A DNA stretch of 64,000 nucleotides from Janibacter sp. Soil728. GTDB lineage: Bacteria > Actinomycetota > Actinomycetes > Actinomycetales > Dermatophilaceae. Positions 9,165 to 18,305 of this stretch are shown here, piece after piece. Position numbers and translations under genes: made by a program. Positions within the stretch are counted from its first letter, which is position 1. Every line of letters begins with the position of its first letter. The stretch spans positions 310,289 to 374,288 of the forward strand of contig NZ_LMRZ01000001.1 in the NCBI RefSeq assembly GCF_001428305.1. Reading direction: 5' to 3'. Below the pieces are notes generated by a model that searched no databases, was not told the origin of the DNA, and saw only the letters and a list, made by a program, of their open reading frames with translations.

Positions 9165-9210
9165 TGTAGTGAATGCAACAGGAATAGTCGTCTCAGGGTG
9201 CCGGCGTCAA
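9165..9210 (-). promoter_or_regulatory. Promoter plus operator of the FAH-family gene
   Basis: Minus strand: TTGACG (9205-9210), 18-bp spacer, TATTCC (9181-9186), then TGTTGCATTCACTACA (9165-9180), the operator palindrome with one arm changed. The operator ends 15 bp before the start codon, so the leader is very short and the repressor would also cover the region leading to the ribosome site. Confidence 0.6.
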
Positions 9211-9237
9211 CCAGCATCTCTAGCTGCGATACATCGG

Positions 9238-9280
9238 TTGACAGGCGCTCGTAGGACCATAGAGTGTAGTAACCACTACA
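9238..9280 (+). promoter_or_regulatory. Promoter plus perfect operator of the second C-C hydrolase gene
   Basis: TTGACA (9238-9243), a 16-bp spacer and TAGAGT (9260-9265) are followed by TGTAGTAACCACTACA (9265-9280), with 6-bp arms TGTAGT/ACTACA that match exactly. The final T of the -10 is again the first base of the operator. The 16-mer equals the minus-strand reading of the site at 2938-2953 at 15 of 16 positions, the strongest evidence that one regulator controls the cluster. Confidence 0.68.
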
Positions 9281-9330
9281 CAATGTTGACGATCAATGAA
9301 GACCGTCGACCGCGCACGGAGGACATGTCG

Positions 9331-10191
9331 ATGCCGACGAAGAACGCCGAGGTCACCAGCCGCGACATCGCCCTGGGCGATGTCACCTACCGGGTCCACT
9401 CCACGGGAGAGCCGGGCATGCCCCCCCTTCTCCTGCTGCACGGATCGGGCCCCGGAGCCACGGGCACCTCCAACTGGAAGGCCGTGATCGAGGAGCTGGG
9501 CGACCGCTACCACTGCATCGCTCCCGACATGATCGGCTTCGGCGACTCGACCCACCTCGAGGACCCGCCACGGGGGATGAAGGCACTCAACGCCGTCCAG
9601 GCCCGCACGCTCTTCGAGCTGCTCGACGCGCTCGAGGTCCCGGGCAAGGCCACTCTTGTCGGCAACTCGATGGGCGGGATGATCTCGCTGGAGATGGCAC
9701 TCATCGACGCAGACCGCGTCGGGCCGATGCTGCTCATGGGGTCAGGCGGCGCGCCCGACCTGCCGGTGACCGAGGGTCTGCAGCACCTCTTCTCCTTCTA
9801 CGCCGACCCGACGGCGGCGTCGATGAAGCAGCTCCTGTCGTCCTTCGTGTACGACATCGGCGTCCTCGGGGACAAGGTCGACGAGGTCGCCGCCGAGCGC
9901 ATGCCCTACATCCAGCGCGAGGACATCAAGCGCTCCCACGCGGCGATGTTCGACCCGCAGGCTCCCAAGCCCGGCTTCACCGCCGAGGAGATGGCGTCGA
10001 TCCCGCACAAGGTCCTGTGCGTGCACGGTCGTGACGACATCATCGTGCCCGTCCAGTCGAGCACCTGGCTGGCCCAGAACCTGCCCGATGCCAACCTGCA
10101 CATCATCCCCAAGACGGGCCACTGGACTCAGATCGAGGCCCACGACACCTTCATCTTCCTCCTGGAGAGCCTCGTCGCCGGCAAGTTCTGA
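9331..10191 (+). CDS. Alpha/beta-hydrolase, meta-cleavage product C-C hydrolase type, copy 2
   Basis: A 286-residue enzyme with HGSGPG (residues 37-42), GNSMGG (Ser113), GRDD (Asp236) and GHW (His264), the same triad layout as the hydrolase at 1986-2849 and clearly paralogous to it. ATGs occur at 9283, 9325 and 9331; a GGAGG at 9319-9323 has ideal spacing for the 9331 start, which is chosen. It is the only rightward gene of the catabolic cluster and has its own promoter/operator. With two hydrolases, two oxygenases and one visible dioxygenase, the cluster may process two ring-cleavage products, or one hydrolase may act on an ester or other intermediate. Confidence 0.86.
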   Translation: MPTKNAEVTSRDIALGDVTYRVHSTGEPGMPPLLLLHGSGPGATGTSNWKAVIEELGDRYHCIAPDMIGFGDSTHLEDPPRGMKALNAVQARTLFELLDALEVPGKATLVGNSMGGMISLEMALIDADRVGPMLLMGSGGAPDLPVTEGLQHLFSFYADPTAASMKQLLSSFVYDIGVLGDKVDEVAAERMPYIQREDIKRSHAAMFDPQAPKPGFTAEEMASIPHKVLCVHGRDDIIVPVQSSTWLAQNLPDANLHIIPKTGHWTQIEAHDTFIFLLESLVAGKF

Positions 10192-10205
10192 CGGGCCTCC
10201 CTCGC

Positions 10206-10255
10206 CTGACACACGTGTGCGCACCTCCCTCGGCGGGTGCGCACACGTGTGTCAG
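10206..10255. terminator. Long-stem bidirectional terminator hairpin
   Basis: The left arm CTGACACACGTGTGCGCACC is exactly complementary to the right arm, separated by a 9-base loop, giving a 20-bp stem without a U-tract. It sits between convergent genes, and the stop codon of the leftward gene (10252-10254) lies inside its right arm. A terminator role is inferred from position. Confidence 0.7.
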
Positions 10256-10806
10256 CCGTTGTTGCGCTGCTTGGCCCGGATCATGTCGAGGGCCAGCACG
10301 GCACCGATGGTGCCGAGCTTCTCGGGGACCGGCACCTGCGGGACGAACCCGAGGACATAGCGCTCACGCCCGAGGAATGCCTGGGCCACACCGGGCCAGC
10401 TCCGGCTCGCGGTGGCGGCCAGGCCGCCCGGTCCGGTGACGGTGAACTCACGGTCGAAGACCGACCCCTCGAGTCGCAGCACGGGACCGGTCGCCAGCTC
10501 CACGCGCAGCGACTTCTTGAGGAAGGTGAACTCCTTGACGATCTGGGCCAACGGCTGGCCCCACCCGTCCGTCACCTCGAAGCGGTCGAGCCCGAGGTTG
10601 GGGATGTCGTCGACCCTCAGCAGGAGCGAGTTGTCAGCGTCGACCACCGCGAGCTGCCGGTTGCCCATGAACATCCGGCTGGCGGTGCTGCCCTCGGTGA
10701 CGATGCGCCCGATGGGCTGCCCGCCCAGATCCTGGATGCCGAAGTCGCTGGAGAGGAAGGAGCGGACCTGGTCCATGACGAGCGCATCAGTGGTGAGGAT
10801 TCCCAT
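10252..10806 (-). CDS. LURP-one-related (LOR/scramblase-fold) protein
   Basis: The 184-residue protein has no signal peptide or clear membrane segment and follows the pattern of the LURP-one-related family (Tubby/scramblase-like beta-barrel): repeated strand segments such as GQPIGRIVTEG, RQLAVVDADNSLLLRVDD and GQPLAQIVKEFTF, then a hydrophobic C-terminal helix (KLGTIGAVLALDMIRAK) expected to thread the barrel. The molecular role of bacterial members is not settled. The ATG at 10806 is preferred because residues upstream overlap the divergent HTH gene's leader. It is divergent from that gene (64 bp between starts), which might regulate it. Confidence 0.72.
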   Translation of the reverse strand: MGILTTDALVMDQVRSFLSSDFGIQDLGGQPIGRIVTEGSTASRMFMGNRQLAVVDADNSLLLRVDDIPNLGLDRFEVTDGWGQPLAQIVKEFTFLKKSLRVELATGPVLRLEGSVFDREFTVTGPGGLAATASRSWPGVAQAFLGRERYVLGFVPQVPVPEKLGTIGAVLALDMIRAKQRNNG

Positions 10807-10870
10807 GCCGCCATCATGGCCCGTCCTTCTCGACGAGCGCGCTCGGTTACTCGCTGGTTTGATGTGAAGG

Positions 10871-11782
10871 ATGTCTGAATCTCGGGGACTACCCGGCTCG
10901 ACCGGAAGCTTCGCGGACACGCTGCGACGAGCCATCGAGCAGCGTGGCCTCAGCCTTGAGCGGATTCAGGCCCACCTCGACGACCGAGGGGTCGCGGTCA
11001 GCGTGGCCACGCTGAGCTACTGGAAGACCGGCCGGAGCCAGCCCGGACGCCGGACTTCGCTCGCGACGGTCGAGCACCTCGAGACGGTGCTGAGGATCGA
11101 TCCCGGTGGGCTCACCGGTTCCCTGCCGACGACTCGTGGGCGTGCCCGGCGCACGCCACTACCGGAGATCGACAGCCTGTGGGAGGAGCCCTCCTCGGGT
11201 GCCATCCTCAACCGCCTCGACACCCGCTGGGACGCCGATCTGGACCGGGTCATGCTCCACGACCGGCTCCTGCTGGGGAAGGACCGTCGTTACCGGAGTC
11301 TGATCGTGCGTCAAGCCCTTCGAGCTCGTCGTGACGGCCCCGACCGTCGGGTCCTGCTCCACCAGATGGACGACACGACGGTGCCCTTGCCTCGCCTGGA
11401 CGTCGTGCGGGGGGCCAGCCTCGGCCGGCTCGAGAGCGACGAGGCCGGTGGCGTCCTGGGGGCTGAGCTCCACTTCTGCCAGCCCCTGCGGCGGGGCGAG
11501 ACGGTCATCGTCGAGTACGAACTCACCTGGGAGGGAGGCGGACCGGCGGACACCTGCTGCACCCGCAAGCTGCGGACACCCCTGCGCGAGCTGCTCCTCG
11601 AGGTCGAGTTCGAGCCGTCGACGCACCCCACCCGGATCTTGTCCTTCAGCGGCGACCGCGAGTCCACCGTGCCCCTGGACGTCGAGCACCGCGCGACCGT
11701 CGTCCACACCGACAATGCGCCCGGACCAACGGGTCTGCGCTGGAGCTGGGACGAGTCACCCGGATCGGTCGAACCCACCTGA
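10871..11782 (+). CDS. XRE-type helix-turn-helix protein with a large C-terminal domain
   Basis: Residues 10-75 form an XRE-like HTH (TLRRAIEQRGLSLERIQAHL, then VSVATLSYWKTGRSQP as the recognition region). The remaining 220 residues are a mostly beta-rich domain with no motif that I recognise; they contain a CC pair in DTCCTRKL and end in an SWDESPGS segment. The start is the ATG at 10871, with AAGG directly before it, which is closer than ideal. The protein is likely a DNA-binding regulator whose C-terminal part senses a ligand or protein. It is divergent from the LURP-one gene and 85 bp upstream of the subtilase. I cannot assign a target, and nothing ties it to the catabolic operators. Confidence 0.7.
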   Translation: MSESRGLPGSTGSFADTLRRAIEQRGLSLERIQAHLDDRGVAVSVATLSYWKTGRSQPGRRTSLATVEHLETVLRIDPGGLTGSLPTTRGRARRTPLPEIDSLWEEPSSGAILNRLDTRWDADLDRVMLHDRLLLGKDRRYRSLIVRQALRARRDGPDRRVLLHQMDDTTVPLPRLDVVRGASLGRLESDEAGGVLGAELHFCQPLRRGETVIVEYELTWEGGGPADTCCTRKLRTPLRELLLEVEFEPSTHPTRILSFSGDRESTVPLDVEHRATVVHTDNAPGPTGLRWSWDESPGSVEPT

Positions 11783-11783
11783 G

Positions 11784-11794
11784 TTAACTGTTAA
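11784..11794. promoter_or_regulatory. Short AT-rich palindrome upstream of the subtilase gene
   Basis: TTAACTGTTAA has matching 5-bp arms TTAAC/GTTAA and stands out in a high-GC surrounding. It lies between the HTH gene stop and the protease start, so it may be an operator or part of a promoter. Nothing more can be said from sequence. Confidence 0.25.
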
Positions 11795-11867
11795 GGCCCG
11801 TCGAGGACTACTGCGTGCCGGCGCTGACTGCCATCGTCGTCAGCACCTCTTGCACGGAAGGATTCTC

Positions 11868-13445
11868 ATGAAGCTCACCACCCCGAGACTCGGGTTCGTC
11901 CTCACGGCGGCGCTCGCCGGGACCAGTCTCGCGGCCGTCACCCCGGCCGCCGCAGCACCCGGCCCGGACAGCCCTGCCGCAACCTCCCACTCAGCAGTGA
12001 CCGACAGGGGGCCGGCGCCCGTGACCGGCTCCTCGGCCGACGGCCGCTACATCGTCGTCCTCGAGAAGCAGGCCACGGCGGCCTCCGTCCGCAGCGCACA
12101 GGCCCAAGCCCGCCGGGACGGCGCCCAGGTGACCCACACCTACGGCAGCGCCCTCACCGGCTTCGCCGCGAAGCTGCCGGCCAAAGCGCTCAACGGTCTG
12201 CGCAACAACCCGAACGTCAAGTTCATCGAGCCCGACAGCCAGGTGCGCGCAACCGGCACCGAGACGCCCGCGACGTGGGGCCTCGACCGGGTCGACCAGC
12301 GCAGCCTCCCGCTGAACAACTCCTACGACTACTCCCAGTCGGGACTGGGAGTCACCGCCTACATCATCGACACGGGCATCAACACCGCTCACCGGGAGTT
12401 CAGCGGTCGCGCGTCCTCCGGCTACAGCGCCATCTCCGACGGCCGGGGCAGCAATGACTGCAACGGCCACGGCACCCATGTCGCCGGAACCGTCGGCGGC
12501 GAGACCTACGGGGTCGCCCAGGACGTCGATCTCGTGGCCGTTCGGGTGCTCGACTGCCAGGGGTCCGGCTCCAACTCCGGCGTCATCGCCGGTGTGGACT
12601 GGGTGACCGCGAACCACTCCGCCGGCGCACCCGCCGTGGCGAACATGAGCCTCGGCGGCGGCGTCTCCAGCGCCCTCGACACCGCCGTCGCCAACTCCAT
12701 CGCCGATGGCGTGACCTACGCCCTCGCGGCCGGCAACGACTCCGGCAGAGACGCCTGCCAGGGGTCGCCGGGTCGAGTGGCGACCGGACTGACCATCGGT
12801 TCGTCCACCAGCACCGACGCCCGCTCCAGCTTCAGCAACATCGGCAGCTGCGTCGACCTCTTCGCGCCCGGCTCGAGCATCACCTCCGCCTGGTACACCA
12901 GCACCACCGCGACGAACACCATCAGTGGCACCTCGATGGCGACCCCGCACGTCGCGGGTGCGGCGGCGCTCCACCTGGAGGCCAACCCGAGCGCCAGCCC
13001 GGCGAGCGTCTCCACCGCGCTCATCTCGAACTCGACCACGGGCGCCCTGACCGACGTCGGGACGAACTCCCCGAACCGACTGCTCTACACCGGGGCCGGC
13101 GGCACGAGCCCTGCTCCCGACCCCACCCCCACGGGCTGCAGCACCCTGCCCGAGAAGGAGTCCGGCACCCTCAGCTCCGGCGGGACCGCCTTCCACCCCG
13201 GCAGCAGCGGCTACTACTACTCGGGCGCCGGGACGCAGGTCGGCTGCATCAGCGGACCTACGGGCGCTGACTTCGACCTCTACCTCGAGAAGTGGAACGG
13301 GTCCAGCTGGTCAGTCGTCGCCAGGGGCATCTCCGCCACCGCCGACGAGTCGGTGAGCCACACCGGCACCTCGGGCTACTACTCCTGGCGAGTGAAGTCC
13401 TACTCGGGCTCGGGCAGCTACACCTTCGGGCTCGACCGCCCCTGA
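11868..13445 (+). CDS. Secreted subtilisin-like serine protease (S8, proteinase K/aqualysin type) with C-terminal PPC-like domain
   Basis: A 525-residue exported protease. Order: Sec signal peptide (about residues 1-30, AAAAPG end), an I9 propeptide (RYIVVLEKQ to FIEPDSQ, about 60-125), the catalytic domain with DTG (Asp168), GHGTHVAG (His201) and [11 protein letters not shown] (Ser356), then a Pro linker and a beta-rich C-terminal domain of about 100 residues ([27 protein letters not shown]) resembling pre-peptidase C-terminal domains. The triad is intact, so the enzyme should be active after propeptide removal. ATG at 11868 has GGAAGG at proper spacing. It occupies the place where gyrB normally lies next to dciA. 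Confidence 0.93.
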   Translation: MKLTTPRLGFVLTAALAGTSLAAVTPAAAAPGPDSPAATSHSAVTDRGPAPVTGSSADGRYIVVLEKQATAASVRSAQAQARRDGAQVTHTYGSALTGFAAKLPAKALNGLRNNPNVKFIEPDSQVRATGTETPATWGLDRVDQRSLPLNNSYDYSQSGLGVTAYIIDTGINTAHREFSGRASSGYSAISDGRGSNDCNGHGTHVAGTVGGETYGVAQDVDLVAVRVLDCQGSGSNSGVIAGVDWVTANHSAGAPAVANMSLGGGVSSALDTAVANSIADGVTYALAAGNDSGRDACQGSPGRVATGLTIGSSTSTDARSSFSNIGSCVDLFAPGSSITSAWYTSTTATNTISGTSMATPHVAGAAALHLEANPSASPASVSTALISNSTTGALTDVGTNSPNRLLYTGAGGTSPAPDPTPTGCSTLPEKESGTLSSGGTAFHPGSSGYYYSGAGTQVGCISGPTGADFDLYLEKWNGSSWSVVARGISATADESVSHTGTSGYYSWRVKSYSGSGSYTFGLDRP

Positions 13446-13470
13446 TCACCTGAGCGCTCACGCCACAGCG

Positions 13471-13508
13471 TCCGCGGGGACGGTCGGGACACCGGCCGTC
13501 CCCGCGGA
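13471..13508. terminator. Bidirectional terminator between subtilase and dciA
   Basis: TCCGCGGGGACGG at 13471-13483 pairs exactly with CCGTCCCCGCGGA at 13496-13508 round a 12-base loop. It lies between two convergent genes, 26 bp after one stop and 13 bp from the other. Confidence 0.7.
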
Positions 13509-13521
13509 TGCAGCACGAGGA

Positions 13522-14085
13522 TCAGCCGTAGGTGTCGCGCGGCCCCCGACCATCGCTGGTTCGCCGCAGGCCACGGGACCACGAGGGGGCACTCGGCCCG
13601 TGGACCCGGATCTCGTGGACCACATCCGGTCCCACCGACTCGGCGATCCGCCCCAGGAGCGAGCTGGAGAGCAGCCGGATCTGGGTGGCCCAGGCCGTCG
13701 AGTCCGCCCGGACCGACAGCACACCGGCCTCGAAGGTCACCGGCTCGCAGTGCTCGGCGACCTGCCGGCCGACGATCTCCGGCCATCGACCCATGACCGA
13801 CCCGGCAGCCACGTCCACCTGCCAGCCGCGGTCACCCATGAGCCGCTCGACCTGGTCGCCGATGGTCTGCGGGTCCCGCCCACCCGTCGACAGGACGCCC
13901 TGCGGCTGCCACTTCCGCTTGCGCTTCGGCTTCATCCCCGGCCGCAGGCCCTTCTTCGCCGCGGCTGCCCGTGCCCGGGAGAGGGCAGAGGCGGCCGCGT
14001 CCTCGACGGTCGGCTCCACCTCCGTCTCCTCCACGTCGGGCTCCTCGCTCTCACCCGACGACGGAGGGACCTCCCCTTCGCTCAT
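13522..14085 (-). CDS. dciA: DciA-like DUF721 protein (replicative helicase loading factor)
   Basis: The 187-residue protein has an acidic, low-complexity N-terminus (residues 1-45), a basic stretch (KPKRKRKWQ) and a C-terminal DUF721 domain (about 85-170: [45 protein letters not shown]). DUF721 proteins are established as DciA, which helps load DnaB helicase in bacteria lacking DnaC or DnaI. The start codon overlaps the recF stop by 4 bp (ATGA), so it is translationally coupled to recF. In most actinobacteria gyrB follows this gene; here the next gene is a convergent protease. Confidence 0.88.
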   Translation of the reverse strand: MSEGEVPPSSGESEEPDVEETEVEPTVEDAAASALSRARAAAAKKGLRPGMKPKRKRKWQPQGVLSTGGRDPQTIGDQVERLMGDRGWQVDVAAGSVMGRWPEIVGRQVAEHCEPVTFEAGVLSVRADSTAWATQIRLLSSSLLGRIAESVGPDVVHEIRVHGPSAPSWSRGLRRTSDGRGPRDTYG

Positions 14086-15287
14086 GGCACGCTCACCTCG
14101 CCCAGGCTGACCGTGTAGGTCCGGCCCTCGAGCACCGCCGGGACGTCCTCGGGGACGGCAGCGGTGATGAGGACCTGCTCGCAGTCGGAGATCAGTGCCG
14201 CGAGACGTTCGCGCCGTCCGGAGTCGAGCTCGGCGAAGACGTCGTCGAGGACCAGGACGGGGTCGTCGCCGAGATCGTGGCGCAGCAGGTGGTAGGCCGC
14301 CAGCCGCAGCCCGAGGGCGAAGGACCACGACTCACCGTGGGAGGCATATCCCTTGGCGGGCATCGGCCCGAGGCCGAGGACGAGGTCGTCACGGTGCGGG
14401 CCGACGAGGTTGACGCCCCGCTCGATCTCCTGGTCGCGCACCCGGGCCATGGACTCGATCAGCATCGTGCGCAGCTCGTCCATCTCCGGCACCTCGCCGG
14501 CCGCGATCGACTCGGCCGCCTCCTCGTACAGCGAGCTGCGGTAGACCGCGGTCGCCTCCGACTGGTTGGCGCTCACCTCGCGGTAGGCCTCCTGCAGGTG
14601 TGGCACGAGGTCACGCAGCAGCCGCAGCCGCGCGTAGAGCAGCTGGCTGCCCACGGTCGCGAGGTGGTCGTCCCAGATGTCGAGGGTGCGCACCGCCTCC
14701 TCCGCCGCGGCCCGGGGGTCCACGCCCTCCGGCGCCGACTGGCTGCGGCGGCCACGTCCACGCTTGCCACCGAGGAGCGCGGCCGCGGACTTCAGCAGCG
14801 CGCCACGCTGCTTGAGGATCTTGTCGTAGTCCGAGCGCACCCCGGACCAGCGCGGTTGGCGTTGCACGAGCAGGTCGTCGAGGAAGCGTCGCCGCTCGCC
14901 CGGGTCACCCTTGACGAGAGCCAGGTCCTCCGGCGCGAAGAGGACGGTGCGCAGCGTCCCGAGCACATCCCGGGTGCGAGGAAGGGCGGAACGGTTGAGC
15001 TTGGCGCGATTGGCCCGGCCCGGCGTGATCTCCAGCTCGACGAGGCTCTCCCGACCCTCGCGCACGACGGCGCAGCGCACGATCGCCCGGTCGGCACCGA
15101 AGCGCACGAGCGGCTGGTCCGTGGCCACCCGGTGGCTGGAGAGCGAGGCGACGTACCCGATCGCCTCGACGAGATTGGTCTTGCCCTGACCGTTGAGGCC
15201 GACGAGCGTGGTGATGCCGGGCTCGAGGGCCACCTCGGCCGCGGGATAGCTGCGGAAGTCGCCGACGCTCAGGTGCCGTACGTGCAC
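14082..15287 (-). CDS. recF: DNA replication and repair protein RecF
   Basis: A 401-residue SMC-like ATPase that helps RecA load at gapped DNA. The N-terminal Walker A (GLNGQGKTN, about residues 30-38) and the C-terminal ATPase half ([18 protein letters not shown], Walker B and D-loop) are intact, and FRSY near the start is typical. The GTG at 15287 ([14 protein letters not shown]) is chosen because it gives the family-standard N-terminus. It starts 1 bp after the gnd stop, so gnd, recF and dciA form one leftward operon running from dnaN. Confidence 0.95.
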   Translation of the reverse strand: MHVRHLSVGDFRSYPAAEVALEPGITTLVGLNGQGKTNLVEAIGYVASLSSHRVATDQPLVRFGADRAIVRCAVVREGRESLVELEITPGRANRAKLNRSALPRTRDVLGTLRTVLFAPEDLALVKGDPGERRRFLDDLLVQRQPRWSGVRSDYDKILKQRGALLKSAAALLGGKRGRGRRSQSAPEGVDPRAAAEEAVRTLDIWDDHLATVGSQLLYARLRLLRDLVPHLQEAYREVSANQSEATAVYRSSLYEEAAESIAAGEVPEMDELRTMLIESMARVRDQEIERGVNLVGPHRDDLVLGLGPMPAKGYASHGESWSFALGLRLAAYHLLRHDLGDDPVLVLDDVFAELDSGRRERLAALISDCEQVLITAAVPEDVPAVLEGRTYTVSLGEVSVP

Positions 15288-15288
15288 G

Positions 15289-16374
15289 TCACTGCGTCGA
15301 CTCGGAACCGCTCGTCGGTCCGGGCGACCCACCGGTGCTCTGCGTGCCGGAGGTCGGACCGGCCTGGGCCGCGTCACCCTTCGCCGAGTCGGCGGGGGAG
15401 GCGGGCTTGTCGACCTTCTTCGCCTCCTGGGCGGTGCTCGCGGCGGGGGAGGCCACTCCCTTCGCTGCCTCGGCACGCAGGTCATCGCCCTCGGCGACGG
15501 TCATGACCTGGTGACCACCGAACTGGCCGCGCAGCGCGGCGACGGCCTGCATCGCGGGGCTGACCTGCTGGCGGGAGGCGAAGCGGGCGAAGAGCGAGGC
15601 CGAGATGACCGGCATCGGCACGGCATTGGCGATGCCCTCCTCGACGGTCCATCGGCCCTCGCCGGAGTCAGCGGTGTAGTCGCTGACGTCGTCCATGCTC
15701 GGGTTCTCCTCGAGGGCCTTGACCATGAGGTCCAGGAGCCAGGAGCGCACGACGGTACCGCGGCTCCACGCCTTGAAGGCCCCGGGGACGTCGGTGACGA
15801 TGTCCTTCTTCTCGAGCAGCTCGTAGCCCTCGGCGTAGGCGTGCATCAGGCCGTACTCGATGCCGTTGTGCACCATCTTGACGTAGTGACCCGCGCCGAC
15901 CTCGCCGGCGTGGACGAAGCCCTCGTCGCGCGGTCCCTCGGGACGCAGGGCGTCGAAGATCGGCATCGCGAGCTCGACATGCTCGGCGTCGCCGCCGACC
16001 ATGAGCCCGTAGCCGTTGTCGAGTCCCCAGATCCCGCCGGAGACACCGCAGTCGACGTACCCGATCTGCTGGGCACCGAGCAGCTCGGCATTGGGCCCGT
16101 CCTCGCTGAAGCGGGAGTTCCCACCGTCGACGACCAGGTCACCCGGCTTCAGCCGGTCGGCGAGATCCGTGATCACGGACTTGGTGATCTCCCCTGCCGG
16201 CACCATGACCCACACGACGCGCGGCGCCTGCAGCGCATCGATCATGGCCTGGACGCTCTCGGCGTCCGAGACCTCGGGGTTGGTGTCATAACCGATGACC
16301 TCGTGGCCGGCACGGCGCACACGCTCCCGCATGTTGCCGCCCATCTTGCCCAAACCGATGAGACCGAGCTGCAT
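15289..16374 (-). CDS. gnd: 6-phosphogluconate dehydrogenase, decarboxylating (short GndA/YqeC type)
   Basis: This oxidative pentose-phosphate enzyme converts 6-phosphogluconate to ribulose 5-phosphate and CO2. The Rossmann motif [12 protein letters not shown] is at the N-terminus and the substrate segment [10 protein letters not shown] (about residue 92 on) is visible. The catalytic core ends near residue 305, and a further 55-residue Ala/Pro/Ser/Gly-rich tail follows that the short-form family lacks; it looks disordered. The ATG at 16374 has AGGAAGG upstream. The gene lies between dnaN and recF, as in many actinobacteria. The tail's function is unknown. Confidence 0.92.
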   Translation of the reverse strand: MQLGLIGLGKMGGNMRERVRRAGHEVIGYDTNPEVSDAESVQAMIDALQAPRVVWVMVPAGEITKSVITDLADRLKPGDLVVDGGNSRFSEDGPNAELLGAQQIGYVDCGVSGGIWGLDNGYGLMVGGDAEHVELAMPIFDALRPEGPRDEGFVHAGEVGAGHYVKMVHNGIEYGLMHAYAEGYELLEKKDIVTDVPGAFKAWSRGTVVRSWLLDLMVKALEENPSMDDVSDYTADSGEGRWTVEEGIANAVPMPVISASLFARFASRQQVSPAMQAVAALRGQFGGHQVMTVAEGDDLRAEAAKGVASPAASTAQEAKKVDKPASPADSAKGDAAQAGPTSGTQSTGGSPGPTSGSESTQ

Positions 16375-16420
16375 GACGAGCCTTCCTGACGGGGCACCCT
16401 GCGAGAGGGCGAAGGGGGGA

Positions 16421-17554
16421 TCAGCCGGCGAGTCGCACCGGCTGGAGGACGTAGCGGTAGGTCGTGTCGAGCTCGCCGTCCTGACTGTCCTGACCGGTGA
16501 CCATCGCCGGCTTGAGGGGGGCGGTGAAGGACAGCCGGGTGAAGGTCGTGCCCAGCACGCCCAGTCCGTCCAGCAGGTAGCCGGGGTTGAAGGCGACCTC
16601 GATGTCTGGGCCGTCGACCTTGGCCTCGACCGCCTCGGAGGCCTGGGCGTCATCGCCGGTGCCGGCCTCGATGGTCACCTGACCGTCGGTGAAACGCAGC
16701 CGGACGGGAGTGTTGCGCTCGGTGACCAGGGCGACGCGCTTGACGGCCTCGGTGAGCACCTCGGTGTTGACGACGGCCTCGGTCTCGCTGGAGTTGGGGA
16801 AGATCTTGGAGACCTTGGGGTACTCACCATCGAGCAGCCGGCTGGTCGTGTGACGCTGACCGGCCTCGAAGCCGACGAGTCCGGACCCACCGGCAGCGGC
16901 GCCGAGGGAGACCTCGATGGACCCGGCGGCGCCGAGCGCCTTGGCCGTGTCCGAGAGGGTGCGGGCCGGGATGAGTGCGACGTGGCTGGCGTCCGAGGCG
17001 TTGGGGCTCCAGGTCAGCTCACGCATCGCCAGCCGATAGCGGTCGGTGGCCAGGAGCGTGACCTTCTCGCCCTCGATCTCGACGCGGACGCCGGTGAGGA
17101 TCGGCAGGGTGTCGCCGCGGTCGGCCGCGATCTGGACCTGCTGGACGGCCTGGGTGAAGGCGGTGCCGTCGATGCTGCCGCTGCCCTCGGGTGAGGTCGG
17201 CAGTGTCGGGTACTCGTCGGCCGGCATCTGGAGGAGGGCGAAGCGTGAGCTGCCGCAGGTGACCTGGACCTTGGAACCGTCGGTCACGATGTCGACCGGC
17301 CTGCCGGGCAGGTTGCGGGAGATGTCAGCGAGCAGCCGTCCGAGGACGAGGACCGTGCCGGGCTCGGTGACCTCGGCAGCGACCGTGATGCGTGCCGAGA
17401 CCTCGTAGTCGAAGGTCGAAAGGGTGATGGAGCCGTCGTCCGCTGCCTCGATGAGGACACCGGCCAGGACGGGGACCGGCGGACGGTTCGGAAGGCCACG
17501 GGCCACCCAGGTGACCGCCTCGGCCAGTACATCGCGCTCGACGCGGAACTTCAC
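16421..17554 (-). CDS. dnaN: DNA polymerase III sliding clamp (beta subunit)
   Basis: The 377-residue protein forms the ring that holds DNA polymerase III on DNA; family length is about 375. KFRVERDVLAEAV at the start and the C-terminal YRYVLQPVRL ending are typical of the three-domain clamp. The GTG at 17554 is used because it places the family-standard VKFRVERD at the N-terminus; the frame upstream enters the origin region. It is followed 46 bp later by gnd. Confidence 0.96.
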   Translation of the reverse strand: MKFRVERDVLAEAVTWVARGLPNRPPVPVLAGVLIEAADDGSITLSTFDYEVSARITVAAEVTEPGTVLVLGRLLADISRNLPGRPVDIVTDGSKVQVTCGSSRFALLQMPADEYPTLPTSPEGSGSIDGTAFTQAVQQVQIAADRGDTLPILTGVRVEIEGEKVTLLATDRYRLAMRELTWSPNASDASHVALIPARTLSDTAKALGAAGSIEVSLGAAAGGSGLVGFEAGQRHTTSRLLDGEYPKVSKIFPNSSETEAVVNTEVLTEAVKRVALVTERNTPVRLRFTDGQVTIEAGTGDDAQASEAVEAKVDGPDIEVAFNPGYLLDGLGVLGTTFTRLSFTAPLKPAMVTGQDSQDGELDTTYRYVLQPVRLAG

Positions 17555-18305
17555 GACAAACCTACTTTCGACGCGCTCCTGCGCGAGCTCATCCGAATGA
17601 CACAAACATTCACGCGCAGCACAGCGCATGGATTGCTGACATTACGCGCTCAGGGCCGCACTGGTGAATCGAGGTCCTTGTCATTTCAGTGGCGGGGCCT
17701 CGTCCACAGATGGGGCCGTCGTCATGCGTGGGGGAGGAAATGGATGGATAGAGGTCTCATCGTTGTCATAGGCGGTGTGGATACCGTGGACAAGTGCCTC
17801 CAGGCCAGTGGTGGCGGCGATCTTGGGTGTGGACAAGGCCGTGGACCGCCCGTGGACAGTCCCGGTTGCCTGTGTGCGACGGACGGTCGTCACCAGCTCG
17901 ACGGTGTCCTGCACAACTCGTGCACAGGCTCGTCCTCAGGGTCCTGTGGGTAACGGGGCCCTGATTTTCCGGTCTTCCGTGTCCTGCTGCTGCAGTCGGG
18001 GTGTTGCTGAGCGCCGGGGCTGTCGTCATGTGGACGACACGCCGTGATGCCTGGGCGAGCGTGTGGATGACCGGAAGGTGATCGCCGGAAAGTAGCGACT
18101 CGCGAGTACCCACAAGAGTTTCCACAGGCTGGGGACATGTGGACAACGGTGAGGGACGCTGAAACTCATCGGTGGTCACGATTGGGTCTCCCCGTCACGC
18201 ACAGCTGGGGAGAACTCTGTGGACAACTTCGGGATGAGGGTCGCCAAGGTCGCTGTGAGGTGGTGGATCACAGGTCGAAGGGGTCGCCCGAGACTGGGCG
18301 AGAGG
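17555..18305. other. Chromosomal replication origin (oriC), dnaA-dnaN intergenic region
   Basis: This 751-bp gene-free stretch has many DnaA-box-like 9-mers. Exact TGTGGACAA (TTGTCCACA on the other strand) occurs at 17828-17836, 18138-18146 and 18218-18226. Near matches occur at 17700-17708, 17776-17784, 17785-17793 (back to back), 17945-17953, 18029-18037, 18062-18070 and 18118-18126. Their density and the position between dnaA and dnaN identify the origin. The most AT-rich part is near 17585-17650, a candidate unwinding element, but this is only an impression. No gene was found inside. Confidence 0.93.

Noticed and set aside
5391-9254. A 1,287-residue open frame on the plus strand
   Set aside because: It is antisense to three well-supported importer genes and the FAH-family gene. 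High third-position GC leaves the complementary frame free of stops, and its composition is not protein-like.
10871-11782. The XRE-type protein as the regulator of the catabolic operators
   Set aside because: No copy of the TGTAGT-N4-ACTACA operator lies near its own gene, and it is separated from the cluster by a terminator and a convergent gene. No evidence links them.
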